Shown piece by piece: positions 19,552-30,978 of a stretch of 64,000 bases of DNA. Each line of letters starts with the position of its first letter. Position 1 is the first letter of the stretch. The DNA comes from Ophiobolus disseminans (lineage: Eukaryota > Ascomycota > Dothideomycetes > Pleosporales > Phaeosphaeriaceae), in NCBI GenBank assembly GCA_010093685.1, contig MU006216.1:2660487-2724486 (forward strand), in the 5' to 3' direction. The translations under genes and the position numbers were made by a program. The notes below the pieces were generated by a model. The model searched no databases, was not told the DNA's origin, and was given only the letters and a program-made list of their open reading frames with translations.

Positions 19552-21486
19552 TTATGTACGCCTCCCTGTGACAGCCTGCAAATGCCAATTTCTCCCAGTG
19601 TACTGCAATTGCACTTGCGTCTCTTCCGCCTCCTCCTCCACCTGCTTAAGGTATTGCATTCCGTTATTTCGCTCCGCCACATGACACAACACGAGAGGCG
19701 ACAACTTCAACAACGGTACATCTTCTTTTCTAAATTTGATGACGGTCGCTATAATGAAGAAGGTAATCGCTATGTAGATAGCTGCTGGCAAGGAAAGCCA
19801 CTTGAAGTCGACAACGAAGTACTGTTCAGATGTCCACGCGGATCCACGGACTAAGGAGCCTGGGGAGGTGGTATTTCCGGTACGAAGCGCATTGCTCATG
19901 GCAATAGCGATATTGTTAACTCTCGTGGTGAAGCCTTCGAATCCAAAGCCTGGACCGTTATTGGGATCGCAAAATGTTGGGGAGGGGCCCATTATGTCTG
20001 CAACAACTCCCGGCACCCAGTGGCCAGTCTAACAATTATCCGCCCCAGCTTGTAACATTGCTGCACCTTGCATCGTTCTTTGAAGTGATGCAGACCATTG
20101 GCGAGGAGCATCATTGGCTACGCAGAATTCCTCACCATTATGGAGCTGGGCGATGCAGAGACCGTATGCCATCTGTGTGCGTCTCAAAAATTGTGGTTTC
20201 CATGGTACGATTGTAGGTCGAATCGAGCGTTTGCAGGCGGAGGCGAAGCGTACCCTTGTAGGCTTTCCAACTTGATGCAGTATCGCGTTCCTTCCCCCAG
20301 TTTCCCCAGGATTGTTTTTGTTCATTGCACGCAGGGAAATGAGCGAGGTATATATCAGAGATAGGCGGCAACGTTTCGTTTCGAACTTTTGATGCGTCGC
20401 TGTACGGAGCTGTCATCCAGAATGTGTCTGGTACGTTTGTTGTTTGTGTAGGCGGTTCCCAAGGAGTGCCGGATATCTGGAATCTGTTAATCTCTCTGGC
20501 ATCTTTGCGACGTTCTATTTTGGAAGAAACCTCCTCGGTTGTGGCACAAACAGCGAGCGTCGTATACCGGTCCCATTTGCAAGCTTCCGTGGGGCAGTTA
20601 CCCCGGATGTCCGATATGCTCAGTCTATCATCGAGTACGCCTGACATAATGGCTTTAAACATAATGCGGGTGAGCTACACGGATACGTCAGCTCAATTCT
20701 GACTTCATTGTGGTAAATTTTGCTAGCACACTCGCCTTGAGGTGGACCAAGTTCGGAGGTATGGAACGGAGTTTCCGGGTGCAACGCAACGAGATCTGTA
20801 TCCATTCCAGACGGGTTGTACTGAGCTGAACGAATAATCGTAATATTTGAGAAGATACCTGTTTGGTCCACGTTGCGAACTCTAATAGTGCTAGACTGCT
20901 GAGTAAATGGGGAGAATACAAGTAACAGAAGGGTCGCAGTCTCGCCGATGGAGACGAGGTGTCTGCAGTAGTCAGCCACAGCGATCTCAATGAAGCCATT
21001 GTACTCACAATCCAATTGTAAAGAGCAGGAGCAAGCTACCCTTCGGTCCACGTGACGCCTCCTCAAACCTGTCAAGATCTGACGCCGAACGCTTCTTGCG
21101 TAGCCAATCCCACTTCAATTGCCCAATGCATGACGAGACTGCATATAACAGAGCGGACTGCGTGATCTGTGAGAGTGCTGCGATTGTGGTAGCCAAGCTA
21201 ATCCCAGATGGCCACTCCTTAAGCGAACGGTCCTGGAAGATCACTAGCAGTACGACGATGCTTGCAAGAGCACAGGAACCAAGGAACCACGTTGTGAACT
21301 CCCATTGCCACTGGCGCAAAAGCGTCCACAACGACGTAGAGGAGCCAGCACACGAAGACTGGTCGTGAAGAGACCAATTTTGACCGATTGACGTGAAGGC
21401 AGGATGTGGTTGCTTGTCGTGAGGTGAAAAGGGTATCTCTTCGGGCCGTTGCTCTGGCTGCCTGTAGTAGGGTCATTCCAGCTCAT
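19552..21486 (-). pseudogene. DUF3176 membrane protein gene with several lesions
   Basis: Minus-strand gene. The family core is clear: SLKEWPSGISLATTIAALSQ with SALLYAVSSCIGQLKWDW, then (after a 46-nt intron, 21008-20963) HLVSIGETATLLLLVFSPFT with QQ, then NCPTEACKWDRYTTLAVCAT, and a last membrane span (WLSLPAAIYIAITFFIIATV) with a C-tail like the family. Two to three TM segments are expected; the role of DUF3176 is unknown. Lesions: one C missing just after the start ATG (21470-21472), a frame change near 20140-20165 with no usable intron, and an in-frame TAG at 20029-20031. One further exon junction near 20690-20745 is unresolved. Probably dead unless the indels are sequence errors. Confidence 0.65.
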
Positions 21487-22583
21487 GATGTGCAAGAACG
21501 AGACGCGGCTGAAAAAGAAAATAAGTGGATGATATGTTGCGACGAGGAAGTAGAGGGCTTATAATAAGCGGACGGGAGCCTCGTGCACTTTCAGGCTAGT
21601 GAAACAGATACGGGATCGGCCGGCGCATGAAGAATCGCTTGAGTGTAAGCCGTTGTACACGGAGGACTCGACCCTACTGCTGTGGTTTGTAGGGCAAATT
21701 TGGCGCTCGGGACCCTCCTGAAGGTTGTGAGGCAAACGAATCAGGAGCAACAATCCACAAAGCTGGAACAAATTAGACGAAAGCGCGACGCAACTGCATG
21801 TCGAGAACCGTCACGCATGCCGATATGGTCTATCCGGTGAATGAGGGGCGAAGGACGCTCGCATGGCTGCACCGCAGGTTACGCAGAAACACAAGCCATG
21901 CCCGTGTCCGAGAATGATTCAATCAAACAGACACACTTACTCTGCAGAACGGCAGAACGCACCACGCAAGCTAAGCACAAGGTAAAGACCTTGTCTTACA
22001 ATTTACGACAACCCATAGCAAGGCACTACAGTCTGTTCCCTTGCATGGGCCAACATGCAGTAATGGTTGCCGCCGGTTGGGGCGGTCGAATTCGACCTCC
22101 ACTCAGACGAATTTGGAAGAAAGATATGCGTGTGGACATTCAAGGTTGTGAGCGACACCAAAGAGGTATGCTAAAATATTTCCAAAAGGGGGGCAACCGC
22201 ACTGCATGGAGTTGGTATCTCCAAGTGATACCCGAAGTCGTCCGCTAGGCAGCAAGCTTGATGCTACCAAAACGGGAACAACCCAAACTTGGTCGAAGGT
22301 CGTGTTGGTGAGAAACTTGGTCGAAGGTCGTGTTGGTGAGAAACAGCGCGGCTGCTCAGGTCGAAGTGTGTCGCTTGGAAAGTTCCTGAGGTTTGAAGTC
22401 CAAAAGCAAAGCTTGACGCTGAAGCCGGATCCACAGTGGATCCATAGGCTTGGCGTGCGCCATACCAAATGCGGGACTAGCAGATGCAGGGGTCTCGGAA
22501 CTTGGAGAAGTCGAGAAGTTGCTGACATGAGCGCTCAATAGTCTGAAATTCGTTCGCTCCTCTCACGCTTCGACAATGCCACG
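21487..22583. other. Intergenic stretch upstream of the transporter
   Basis: 1.1 kb between two divergent genes. No gene is supported. It contains the 28-bp perfect tandem repeat listed separately. Confidence 0.5.
22285..22344. repeat. 28-bp perfect tandem repeat, 2.1 copies
   Basis: Unit AAACTTGGTCGAAGGTCGTG plus TTGGTGAG at 22285-22312 and 22313-22340, then AAAC. Perfect identity implies a recent slip or duplication. Confidence 0.95.
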
Positions 22584-24384
22584 ATGAGCGAGTCGCAAAA
22601 GCTCCTGCATGAGCACAACTCCGACAGCGATTCCGAGCCAGAGCCAGAGCGGCGACGCAGCCCGTTACACCTGTCCCTGTCACCGACATCCTCCCGAGCT
22701 ACGTCGACGTCTCCAGCGCCTCCTGGCTCACGACCTGGCTATGGCCAGAAGCGGCAGTCTTCTTTTGCCCAGCCTCGGCCCGACGGCGCTCCGAGAACTC
22801 CAAATCGTGTCCGCTTCGAGGAGGAGTCGCTGCGCCGAAGCTTGAATGGCCATGCGCCGGATGGGGACTGGATAGAGCTGGAGGGCGATGACTACATGGG
22901 GGCAGATGGCCATGGTGGGAGAGAAAGAGTGCAGCGCCTGCCACTCCTTACAGGCATCGAGGCACCAAGCATTACGGTAGCAGAACAGTCGTTCGATCCG
23001 GAAGACTATCTGGAAAGTGCGAGGCCACGGAGCGGCATGCGGAGCGCTTTCATGAACATGGCCAACAGTATTATGTAAGGTTGGCCTACAGGAGAATACA
23101 GGAGCACCAGCTTACAGCCTGCAGCGGCGCCGGCATCATCGGTCAACCCTACGCCATCCGCAACGCCGGCCTCGTGACGGGGACCCTCCTTCTCATTGGC
23201 ATGACAATCGTCGTGGACTGGACCATACGTCTGATTGTGATAAATTCAAAGCTCAGTGGGACCGACTCTTTCCAGGCTACGGTGCAGCATTGCTTCGGCA
23301 AGTCAGGACTGATAGCAATCTCCTTGGCGCAGTGGCTGTTGTATGTACACAGGCAACAAGGTCAGGGAACATTTTCTGACAGAATGCAGTGCGTTTGGCG
23401 GCATGGTGGCCTTTTGCGTCATAGTGGGCGATACCATACCCAAAGTCATGGACGCTTTGTTCCCATCGCTGGCCGATACGTCTTTTCTCTGGCTTCTGAC
23501 TGACCGTCGCGCCGTCATGATTCTTCTCATTCTTGGAATATCATTTCCACTCTCGCTTTATCGCGACATCGCCAAGGTATCTACCACATGCACCCAACGC
23601 AACATCAGCTAACCCTGCACAGCTTGCCAAAGCCAGCGGCTTCGCTTTGATCAGCATGTCCGTCATCATTGTGACTGTCATAACGCAAGCCTTCCGTGTA
23701 CCCGCCGAGTCAAGAGGCCAGTTGCGCGGCTCACTTGTCATCCATTCCGGCATCTTTGAGGCAATTGGTGTCATATCCTTCGCATTTGTGTGCCACCACA
23801 ACAGTCTCCTGATATACGGCTCCCTCCGCAAGCCGACCATCGATCGCTTCTCTCGCGTCACACACTACAGCACCAGTATCTCGCTGGTCGCGTGCCTCGT
23901 CATGGCACTTTCCGGCTACCTTACTTTTGGCGACAAGACGCTCGGCAACGTCTTGAACAACTTTCCTAACGACAACCTGATGGTCAACATCGCTCGCCTC
24001 TTCTTTGGCCTGAACATGCTCACGACCCTGCCGCTTGAGGCTTTTGTCTGCAGAGAAGTGATGAACAACTATTGGTTCCCAGACGAACCCTTTCATCCCA
24101 ACCGCCATCTAATTTTCTCGACCTCTTTGGTTGTCTCTGCCTTGGCGCTTTCTCTATTGACCTGCGACCTCGGTCTTGTATTTGAGCTTTTTGGCGCGAC
24201 CTCTGCATGCGCGCTGGCTTTCATTCTTCCTCCATTGTGTTACATCAAACTATCAAAGAGGAGCTCGACGACGTACCTGGCAATGGCCGTCGTCGCTTTT
24301 GGGTGTACTGTCATGCTTATTTCTATCATCAAGACTACAGGGAAGATGGCTACGGGAACTGGAGATCACGTGCAGTGCCGTTGA
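22584..24384 (+). CDS. Vacuolar-type amino-acid transporter (AAAP/AVT family), 551 aa
   Basis: Exons 22584-23074, 23125-23340, 23390-23576, 23623-24384 (introns 50, 49 and 46 nt, all GT-AG and in phase; 552 codons). The first ~150 residues are a hydrophilic Ser/Glu-rich cytosolic tail. The transporter domain opens with MRSAFMNMANSI followed by IGAGIIGQPYA, the diagnostic first helix with its unwound glycines. About ten to eleven TM helices follow (e.g. GTLLLIGMTIVVDWTIRLIV, FEAIGVISFAFVCHHNSLLI, ending VAFGCTVMLISII). This is the AVT5/6/7-like group that moves neutral or acidic amino acids across the vacuolar membrane with protons; the substrate is not predictable here. Intact, in a region otherwise rich in broken genes. 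The start is the first ATG in frame. Confidence 0.9.
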
Positions 24385-25065
24385 TTCTTTTGTATGCATA
24401 TAAACGGTTGCATGGGCCGGCGCATTGGTGTTTGATACTAGAACTGCGTGGTAGCGCCTGCATTTGAACGGGCGTACTGGCTTTTGTTACATTAGCGAAA
24501 TACACATTACTATTCACAATGATTATGGTTCCTCGTGCTCATCAATGTAGGATGCGAAAGCCTGTCACAGCATCCGGATAACACGGCGCAATCGTTGCCT
24601 TCGAAGTTGGTTTAAGCTCACTAGGCGGAGCAGATGCCGGCTTGAAGGGTCCAACATCGCCTCAAGACCCACTAAACAACAAGTCTTCTGTACCAGCGCT
24701 ATCAACGTTTCTCCAACTTCACATTTCCTCTTAATCAATGTCACAACACCCAGTTAATTCACTGTTTAATGAGCGATGACGATGCGGCTGTAACGTGCAT
24801 CATGTTGCATGCGCAGATCGCGACTTGTTTTGGAGCGGCTGTGATGTCATTTAGCAAGGCTCGCGATCCTGATTCCAGGATATCGGACCGCACGACAACA
24901 TTGACGATGTCATATTCAAACCACATATAAGGAAGGTATCGTGTCTTCACATTTTCAATTCCATCATCAATCAATTCCAACATCGACCAATATCATTATC
25001 CATATAAACTTGCAAAGCAACAACCTCGGGCTTCTGCCATACCAAATACCACCAAGACTATCAAC
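24385..25065. other. Intergenic promoter region
   Basis: 0.7 kb between two plus-strand genes. Nothing beyond short ORFs; the last 100 bp are CA-rich, as a leader would be. Confidence 0.5.
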
Positions 25066-25550
25066 ATGCCTCTCTTCGGATCCCGCCGCGAGCCCACCCC
25101 ACCCCCAACCACCACCGCCCCAGCCCGCAAACCCTCCCTCTTCTCCCGCCGCCGCTCCTCCTCCCCCTCCGTCCGCGACTCGCGCCACCACCACTCGACG
25201 CACACGACCACGACCACGACCTCCCCGCGCCGTAGCTCCGGCATGTTCGGCCACCGCGGCTCCGGCGACCCTAGCATCACCGCCGCGACGCAGAGTCTGA
25301 GACAGGCTGAGGCAGCCGAACGCGATGCCGATCGCGCGCTGTTTGTGGCCAAGAATGCGGTGAGAGAGGCGAGGGAGCATGTTCATCGCCTGGAGAGGGA
25401 GGCTGCGGAAGAGGCGCGGTTGGCGAAGATTAAGCAGAGTGAGGCGAAGGCGCTGGGCAAGAAAGGACGGGCGCTTGGTCGTAAGTTTTTGGATTGAATG
25501 TTGGTGTTGGTGCGGTTGCTAATGAATACTTAGGTCATGACCACGTCTAA
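25066..25550 (+). CDS. Conserved fungal basic coiled-coil protein, 143 aa
   Basis: Exon 1 25066-25480, intron 25481-25533 (53 nt, GTAAGT, branch TGCTAATG, acceptor TTAG), exon 2 25534-25550, which supplies the ending GRHDHV and the stop. Residues 1-70 are basic, Pro/Ser/His/Thr-rich and low-complexity. Residues 72-130 form a charged helix likely to coil (QSLRQAEAAERDADRALFVA, HVHRLEREAAEEARLAKIKQ). The helix and the -RHDHV ending are shared by many Pezizomycotina proteins (from memory) with no assigned role. No signal peptide or TM. Reading through the intron would give a different, shorter-lived tail; the splice is strongly supported. Confidence 0.75.
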
Positions 25551-26468
25551 ATCGCCTGTCGACGAGTCTTCCGACATGCCACAGTGATTCAATTGGCGCA
25601 TTGAGATTTGTACGATATCCGGCGACGATTATCATGAAGCGAGCGTTTCCTGTTGTTCCTTTTAGCATTTGTTCAATACCCTTTTGTGTAGCGTCAATTC
25701 AAGTCAAGTTTGCATCCATACCGATCTACATTTTTGACCCGCACATACTTCTTATACGTGACACTCCCCCCACCCCGTACCAAAGATCAGACCATTTGCT
25801 TTACCAAGCACGTTTTGCGGCAGGTCCAACCTCCAGTATGGTCTCATTCTTTGCCACGGGGTGGTGCTATGGAGAAGCTTGTATATCTTGCGTTGCAGTG
25901 CCCCACTAAGACTTGCGCAATCAGTACGACGCAGGAAATACGAACTTCTTCGTACCATTGGTCGTGAAGTCGTGAGTGAATGTGCGCTGATGGGGTTTGC
26001 TGGCGCTAATTAGTCCCTATTTCCTTGAGGTTACGCTGGCTTCTAGACTTCACTGTTGAACGCTATGTCGCTACCAGTGTTGCAGCCCTGTGCGTCTCGG
26101 TACGCTTCCTCGACAGAGCAATGCGTCTCTCTAATGCAGTTTTTTTGTTGCAATATAATGCTTAGCAAGCTCACGTACATGCAGAATGTATTTTCAAGGC
26201 TCATAACGCTAGCCCGCGCCCTCGCTTTCAGGATTGGGAATGTGGCGGCAATATACCGGATCGCTACTGGTGATTCCGGTAAATGGAAGACGTGAATCCG
26301 ACATGATTCGGATGCACTGGGTGGAATTGAACTGCGTAGACATCTCCGGTCGCGGAAAGTAGTAGGCAGAGTACAGAGGGTGAAATGGGCACATTTGAGG
26401 AGGGGTCGTCATGTGTTCATGACTTGCGTCCTTGTAGTCATTGATCATGGCTGAACTCCTGGAGAATT
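25551..26468. other. Intergenic stretch
   Basis: 0.9 kb without a supported gene. Short ORFs only. Confidence 0.5.
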
Positions 26469-26621
26469 ACATGAGCATCCAGTCACGTTTGCGGATTGGT
26501 TGTCACATATTCGTGACTGACCTCTTGACGAAGTATAGAGGCATCCAGTCACATTTTCGAGTCGTCGACATCCAGGAATGCTATAAAAGGGTACCTTAAC
26601 ACTGCATAACGAAGTATATAA
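26469..26621 (+). promoter_or_regulatory. Promoter of paralog A: CCAGTCAC boxes and TATA
   Basis: Two direct copies of GCATCCAGTCAC (near 26474 and 26549), then TATAAAA (26582-26588) and TATATAA (26615-26621). The second TATA lies about 75 bp before the ATG. Similar AGTCAC boxes precede paralog B. Confidence 0.5.
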
Positions 26622-26692
26622 ACAGAGGTTTACATAATACAGATCCATCGGCACTATCTTTTCTCCATTAGGTGTTCTACTACTATGTTAGT

Positions 26693-27505
26693 ATGTCCGC
26701 TACCAACAATTTCCAAGAGCCTGACGCTATAGATGTGCATGACGCCAAAAACGAGATTAAGAAACGAATCCACGACGGCAAAGTCAAGTTCAATGGCACC
26801 CCCATCCGCTTCATCACAGAAAACTCCATAAAGCATGTCGCTACATTTGAAAGCGTTCTTTCATATCTAAAGAGGGCCATCGCAAAGCGCAGTGAAGAGA
26901 ACAACGAACCTATGCCGGCAAACCCGTGGCCAGGGTGAGACTTGATAAGCATTGCTCAGAACATCGCTGAGCAATGCAAAGCGATGTTCGCGGTTGCTAC
27001 ACAACACGAGTGCGCGTTCCTTCTTATACATCTAGCATATGATCTCAAGGCCACCGACCTCAGTTTCACGAACTCCGAGGCACTGCAAAGTCAGGTGAAC
27101 GACGTATTCAGAGACGACGGCACACTCGACGCGTTCGCTAAAGACTTGCGCTTTGACTTTACTCCAACATTCAGGGCCAAGGTTTTCAAGTTCAGTATTG
27201 ACCGTTTCAAGTCGTCTCTTCCCTTCCTATACGTAAAGCCCCAGGACCACTTACCCAGAGACGAGCATGTTGAGAGAATATACGAGGGCATCATCCACCA
27301 TCACTGTGTGAGAGGGTGTGATACACGTCTCAATGAAGCTCTCATCATGAAGGAATATGCAGAAGTCGAATATGCTGAAGAAGCATCAATGGAAGGGAAC
27401 ATGTGCTTGTTTGGATTTATGAGCGAAGGCAAATATTATTTGGTGTCCAAATACCCTGAGCCAAGTGTAGTGGAGGATACGGAGACGGAATCGGAAGAAG
27501 AATGA
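26693..27505 (+). pseudogene. Tandem family member A (unknown family), one in-frame TGA
   Basis: One frame runs 271 codons from ATG 26693 to TGA 27503-27505, interrupted only by TGA at 26936-26938 (after 81 residues). N-terminal part: EIKKRIHDGKVKFNGTPIRF and SIKHVATFESVLSYLK. After the stop: KAMFAVATQHECAFLLIHL, FRDDGTLDAFAKDL, FKSSLPFLY and CLFGFMSEGKYYLVSKY, then an acidic tail (EDTETESEEE). Aligned with B, the region around the stop has equal length (PWPG-stop-DLIS against EWPEADLDS), so the stop replaces a sense codon and is not in an intron. No signal peptide, no TM, no known domain. It could be a young pseudogene, a read-through gene, or two proteins. Confidence 0.6.
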
Positions 27506-28275
27506 GCATAGACGGCAGCATACGTAAGTTGTTGGGGAAGTCATTCCAATCTTCATATTTCAGTATTTCATTTTGTACATATATTCATAGTATTCAGTAG
27601 CCTTCAAGTAAACCAATCTATAGTTCGTGTACTTGATGTGGATGCAGTTTCTCCAAATATGCTCATCTCTCCTGTCTCATGCAAGTATCGTGTTTACTCG
27701 TTGATAATCATGTTTACCGCTTAGCGGGATAACTAGAAACCATAGTCATGTACTGTATCATGTGGGATAGCTCACGTGGTGGAACGTAGTGATAAACTAC
27801 CTTGGTATTTACATGTTTGGCAATGAAGCACGAATAGATAGCCTTAATCAGTAGCGAGAGAAGTGTAAGGCTCAGTTCATAGCATTTACACATTAGTATC
27901 ATCAACTCATCGGCTAGCATGAGAGTTTATGTGTACGTCGAGCTTTGCCGTTGAATGTTACTCTCGAGGACGGCGCACGTACTTATTGACATCTTTCGTT
28001 TCAACTATGTTATGATTGAACCACGGAAATAAAAAATCGCATAATGAGGAAGTATCGCACGCGAAAACCTGGCCACAACCTATCGGACGGGTTGCATCGT
28101 GTCACCTGGTTTCCGGGCTTTCAATTGAGTCGTCAAATATTGCACAACTATTCTGCTCATGTATAACGAGACTGAACAACCATTGTTGGTTTTAAGTGTC
28201 ATATGCTGATGACTTAAACCTCAGCACTCACTCATCGTGACGGTCCATTTGTCATGTACTTCGTCAAGCACCGGT
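27506..28275. other. AT-rich spacer between paralogs A and B
   Basis: 0.77 kb with no supported gene. AT-richer than the coding neighbours. Confidence 0.5.
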
Positions 28276-28325
28276 AGTCACTTTTAGAGTCACATCGAGT
28301 CACATCGTGTCACGGGCACTATAAG
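28276..28325 (+). promoter_or_regulatory. Promoter of paralog B: four GTCAC boxes and TATA
   Basis: AGTCAC at 28276, 28288 and 28298 and TGTCAC at 28308, spaced 10-12 bp apart (one helical turn), then TATAAG at 28320-28325, 57-62 bp before the ATG. The regular spacing and the match to the boxes before paralog A suggest binding sites for one regulator. Confidence 0.5.
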
Positions 28326-28381
28326 AGGACCCCGCAGGTCTTTCACTAAAGTCATTTTCAGTACACACCACATCAAGCACT

Positions 28382-29273
28382 ATGCCAGTACCAAGACCGT
28401 CATTTACTTTCCGCACGAATATTCCTCCAGACACGCCTGATGCTGCGGATGAGATTAATAAACTCTTGGACAGCACACTGTGTAAGTTCAATGACACCCC
28501 CATACGAGTTCTCGAGGATGACGATGTCTTGGAAAATGCTACTTGCCTCGTGATCAAGAAGTGGCTGGCGACCGGCGACCCCGATTGTGAATGGCCTGAG
28601 GCCGATTTAGACAGTTGTACTTGGTTTATTTACAAGAAAGCGCCGAGGATGTTTGTAACTTGTAACGGTGTGTGGAGAGGGGGAGGATTGCGCTGAATTG
28701 ACTATCTGAGGTGGGCAGATCTGCTTATATACATGACCGTACAAGAGCTGTCCCAACTTGTGCTAGAGTAGGTCTGGGCAGAGCCCAAACCGTTACATAA
28801 CTGCTGTACAAGCGCAGGCTGATTGCAGATGGCTCATGTACCATTTAGTCCAAAATATGGTGCTCAAGGACGATGATCTCCCGCTGGATGACAAGACGTT
28901 CGAGAACTTTCCAGAACACTTCCGTAAAGATGGCTCGCTCGACGCATTTCTCGCAGAGATGCCAGTGACGTTAGTCCACGGAGTTTTTGAATTCGATCGC
29001 AGCTATAATCTTTCGTCTCTTCCATTCACCCACGGGGAAGAAATGTCTTGCCAAATGGAGGGCGAAAACGTGCCGGGCTTGGAGATGATCTCGGATGTTA
29101 AACTCATTCCCGACCTTGGCTTTCGTGAACCACCTATCGATGCTGAAGATAAATTTGTGATGGAGCAGTATGGCGACAGGGCGTCAACGAAAGCCATGAT
29201 AGCTAAAGCCAGCTTGTTTGGGTTCTTGTGCGATAAGAAGTTCTTCTTGATATCTTCATACAATGCGTCGTAG
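28382..29273 (+). CDS. Tandem family member B (unknown family), intact, 247 aa
   Basis: Exon 1 28382-28669 (96 codons), intron 28670-28817 (148 nt, GTGTGG...GCGCAG), exon 2 28818-29273. The junction is fixed by alignment with A: spliced B reads MFVTCNG then ADCRWLMYHL, A reads MFAVATQHECAFLLIHL, equal in length. Shared motifs along the protein: EINK, KFNDTPIR and ENAT (N-terminal); LPLDDKTFENFPEHFRKDGS followed by LDAF; LSSLPF; and the end SLFGFLCDKKFFLISSY. No signal peptide, membrane span or known domain; composition is acidic. It is the only copy in the array with no stop or frameshift, so it is the candidate functional gene. The intron is absent from A, C and D and is longer than most others here. 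Confidence 0.65.
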
Positions 29274-29870
29274 TAAGAATGTTTTAGAAACTATGATGTA
29301 AACAAAAATCGATATGGATGTACACCTTTTTAAAACCGGCATACAAGCTTGTTTTAGCGTCTAGTCACACGCATGGAACAACATGGCACAGATCTTGACT
29401 TACCGCTCCCGAGGAAGTTGAAATTTTCCTGATGAGTCAAAATATACGTTGCTTGAGTACGGAGACATGGTGTTCTGGATACTTACATTCAACAAATGGT
29501 CTTGAGGCATCGTAGGTCTTCTAATTTTGACAGCGCTTTAAACTTCCATCTTCTGCTTCATGTAATAACAAGTAACAATACACTAGATAAGCTGAAGCAT
29601 ACCAGGCATGGTCGATTAGCTTGCAAACGCGATATTGAGAATGACTCTCCGAATTTTGAGCAGCGGAGAAGCGAAGAAGCGACTATGATTCGCAGCAAGA
29701 TGGGGTCAATCGGTCCTTTCTAAAGTACCAGTCTTCGACACCCCCGCGTATCTAGCTTCGATTTATCAGCATCGCAATCTTCGCACACGCTCTCACTCAC
29801 GCAAGATGACACAAATCGACTCCAACCCGACTAAACGTGTACTCATGGACTTTTATGCGTCACTAAGTAC
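29274..29870. other. Spacer between paralogs B and C
   Basis: 0.6 kb; one AGTCAC near 29366. A plus frame open from 29806 joins C in frame, but the TATA of C lies inside it. Confidence 0.45.
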
Positions 29871-29877
29871 TATAAAA
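29871..29877 (+). promoter_or_regulatory. TATA box of paralog C
   Basis: TATAAAA 61-67 bp before the ATG at 29938, the same spacing as in B. It decides the start at 29938 over an upstream in-frame ATG at 29806. Confidence 0.5.
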
Positions 29878-29937
29878 ACCGTTCGTACCTACGGCTTCCA
29901 TGCAGCATCTTCACAACCATCCACCAACACCGACAAC

Positions 29938-30381
29938 ATGACAGAACTCAAATACGAAGAGAACATCACACTAGCACAGCTCAAAGCTCGCACAAAAGAA
30001 TATATCCAAGCCGCCACTGAAACGCGCACAATCGACGGCAAAGAAGTCCAATAGCTTCCCGCAGAAGCCATAAACGCTATTGCCACGGAAGAAAACATCC
30101 GAGTACGGCTCAAGGCTAGTACATGGTTTAATAACGAAGAACTCATTAAAAACGTTGCAGAGGCCGCTTCTACCGACGGAAGAAAGATATTCGTGGTTGT
30201 CGTTGCTGGGAGCGGCGAAATGACGTTTTTGTATAACCCGCTCTCGATCCGTAAAGCCAGAGACTCCCATCTGCCACTCGGTAAACAGCACTTTCCGGGG
30301 TATCCTTGGGGAGAGTTCTTGGAGTCTTTTAGTCAACAGGAGTATTTGGTGATACATACTGAGCTGTCGTATGAGACATGA
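29938..30381 (+). pseudogene. Tandem family member C, one in-frame TAG and an internal deletion
   Basis: One frame of 148 codons from ATG 29938 to TGA 30379-30381, broken only by TAG at 30052-30054 (after 38 residues). Family landmarks: LKARTKEYIQAA; AINAIATEENIRVRLK after the stop; GRKIFVVVVAGSGEMTFLY; DSHLPLGKQHFPGYPWGEF (B: DDDLPLDDKTFENFPEHF); and a short ending EYLVIHTELS, which recalls the YYLVS end of A and D. The DGSLDAF to SSLPF region present in A and B is missing, so C is about 80-100 residues short. The TAG sits where D has Phe (IRFLALSAV). Probably non-functional; function of the family unknown. Confidence 0.55.
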
Positions 30382-30978
30382 GCAGAAGGAGCTGGTGGAG
30401 CATCGATGTGAGGTATATCTGGATGCAAATTGGGCCTGTTGAGATGTTTAGTTTTTTGTTTCTTCGGATCGACTAAGTGCGGTAGACTAGAACTGTTGTG
30501 ATGACGTGTAAATTGCAAATTGTAAAATCTACCGATGTGCAATGCGAGTGTGGAGCCAGAAACATAGCAATAGGATGTGCTGTATTCTAATGTGACGGCG
30601 TGGAGAGTCGAGAGTGTATAATGTAATCATGTGTTGAGGCTGACAGGATCTGAAGATATGTTCGTAATCGGGAAACGATTGGAGCTTTCTCCAGAGGTTG
30701 GATGCAAGGACCAGACCATATCCCAGCTTCGGATGTTGTTGCGCTGAAACTCCGCCTTGAGCTTGAAAAGCTCAGCGTGCTCAGAGGCATATATTCCTCA
30801 ACATCCTTCATTGTGGTCAGTGTAGACTTCTAACTGACGCTGCATGACTCCAACGATGACTGTGAAAGCTATGACTCCACCTCTCTCAACACTGACCTGC
30901 CCCTCCACGTCAGAACCCACTGTAAAGCGACACCTGCATTTCTCCTCCCTTCTTTCCACCATCTCCGACAAACTAAGC
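30382..30978. other. Spacer between paralogs C and D
   Basis: 0.6 kb. No gene and no clear TATA close to the start of D. Confidence 0.45.

Noticed and set aside
26934..26960. A 25-nt GTGAG...CAG 'intron' that would remove the TGA of paralog A
   Set aside because: Too short to splice, gives the wrong phase, and the segment aligns without gap to coding sequence of B.
29806..29937. Upstream in-frame ATG extension of paralog C
   Set aside because: A TATA box lies inside the extension at the same distance from the later ATG as in paralog B, and the extension has no counterpart in the other copies.
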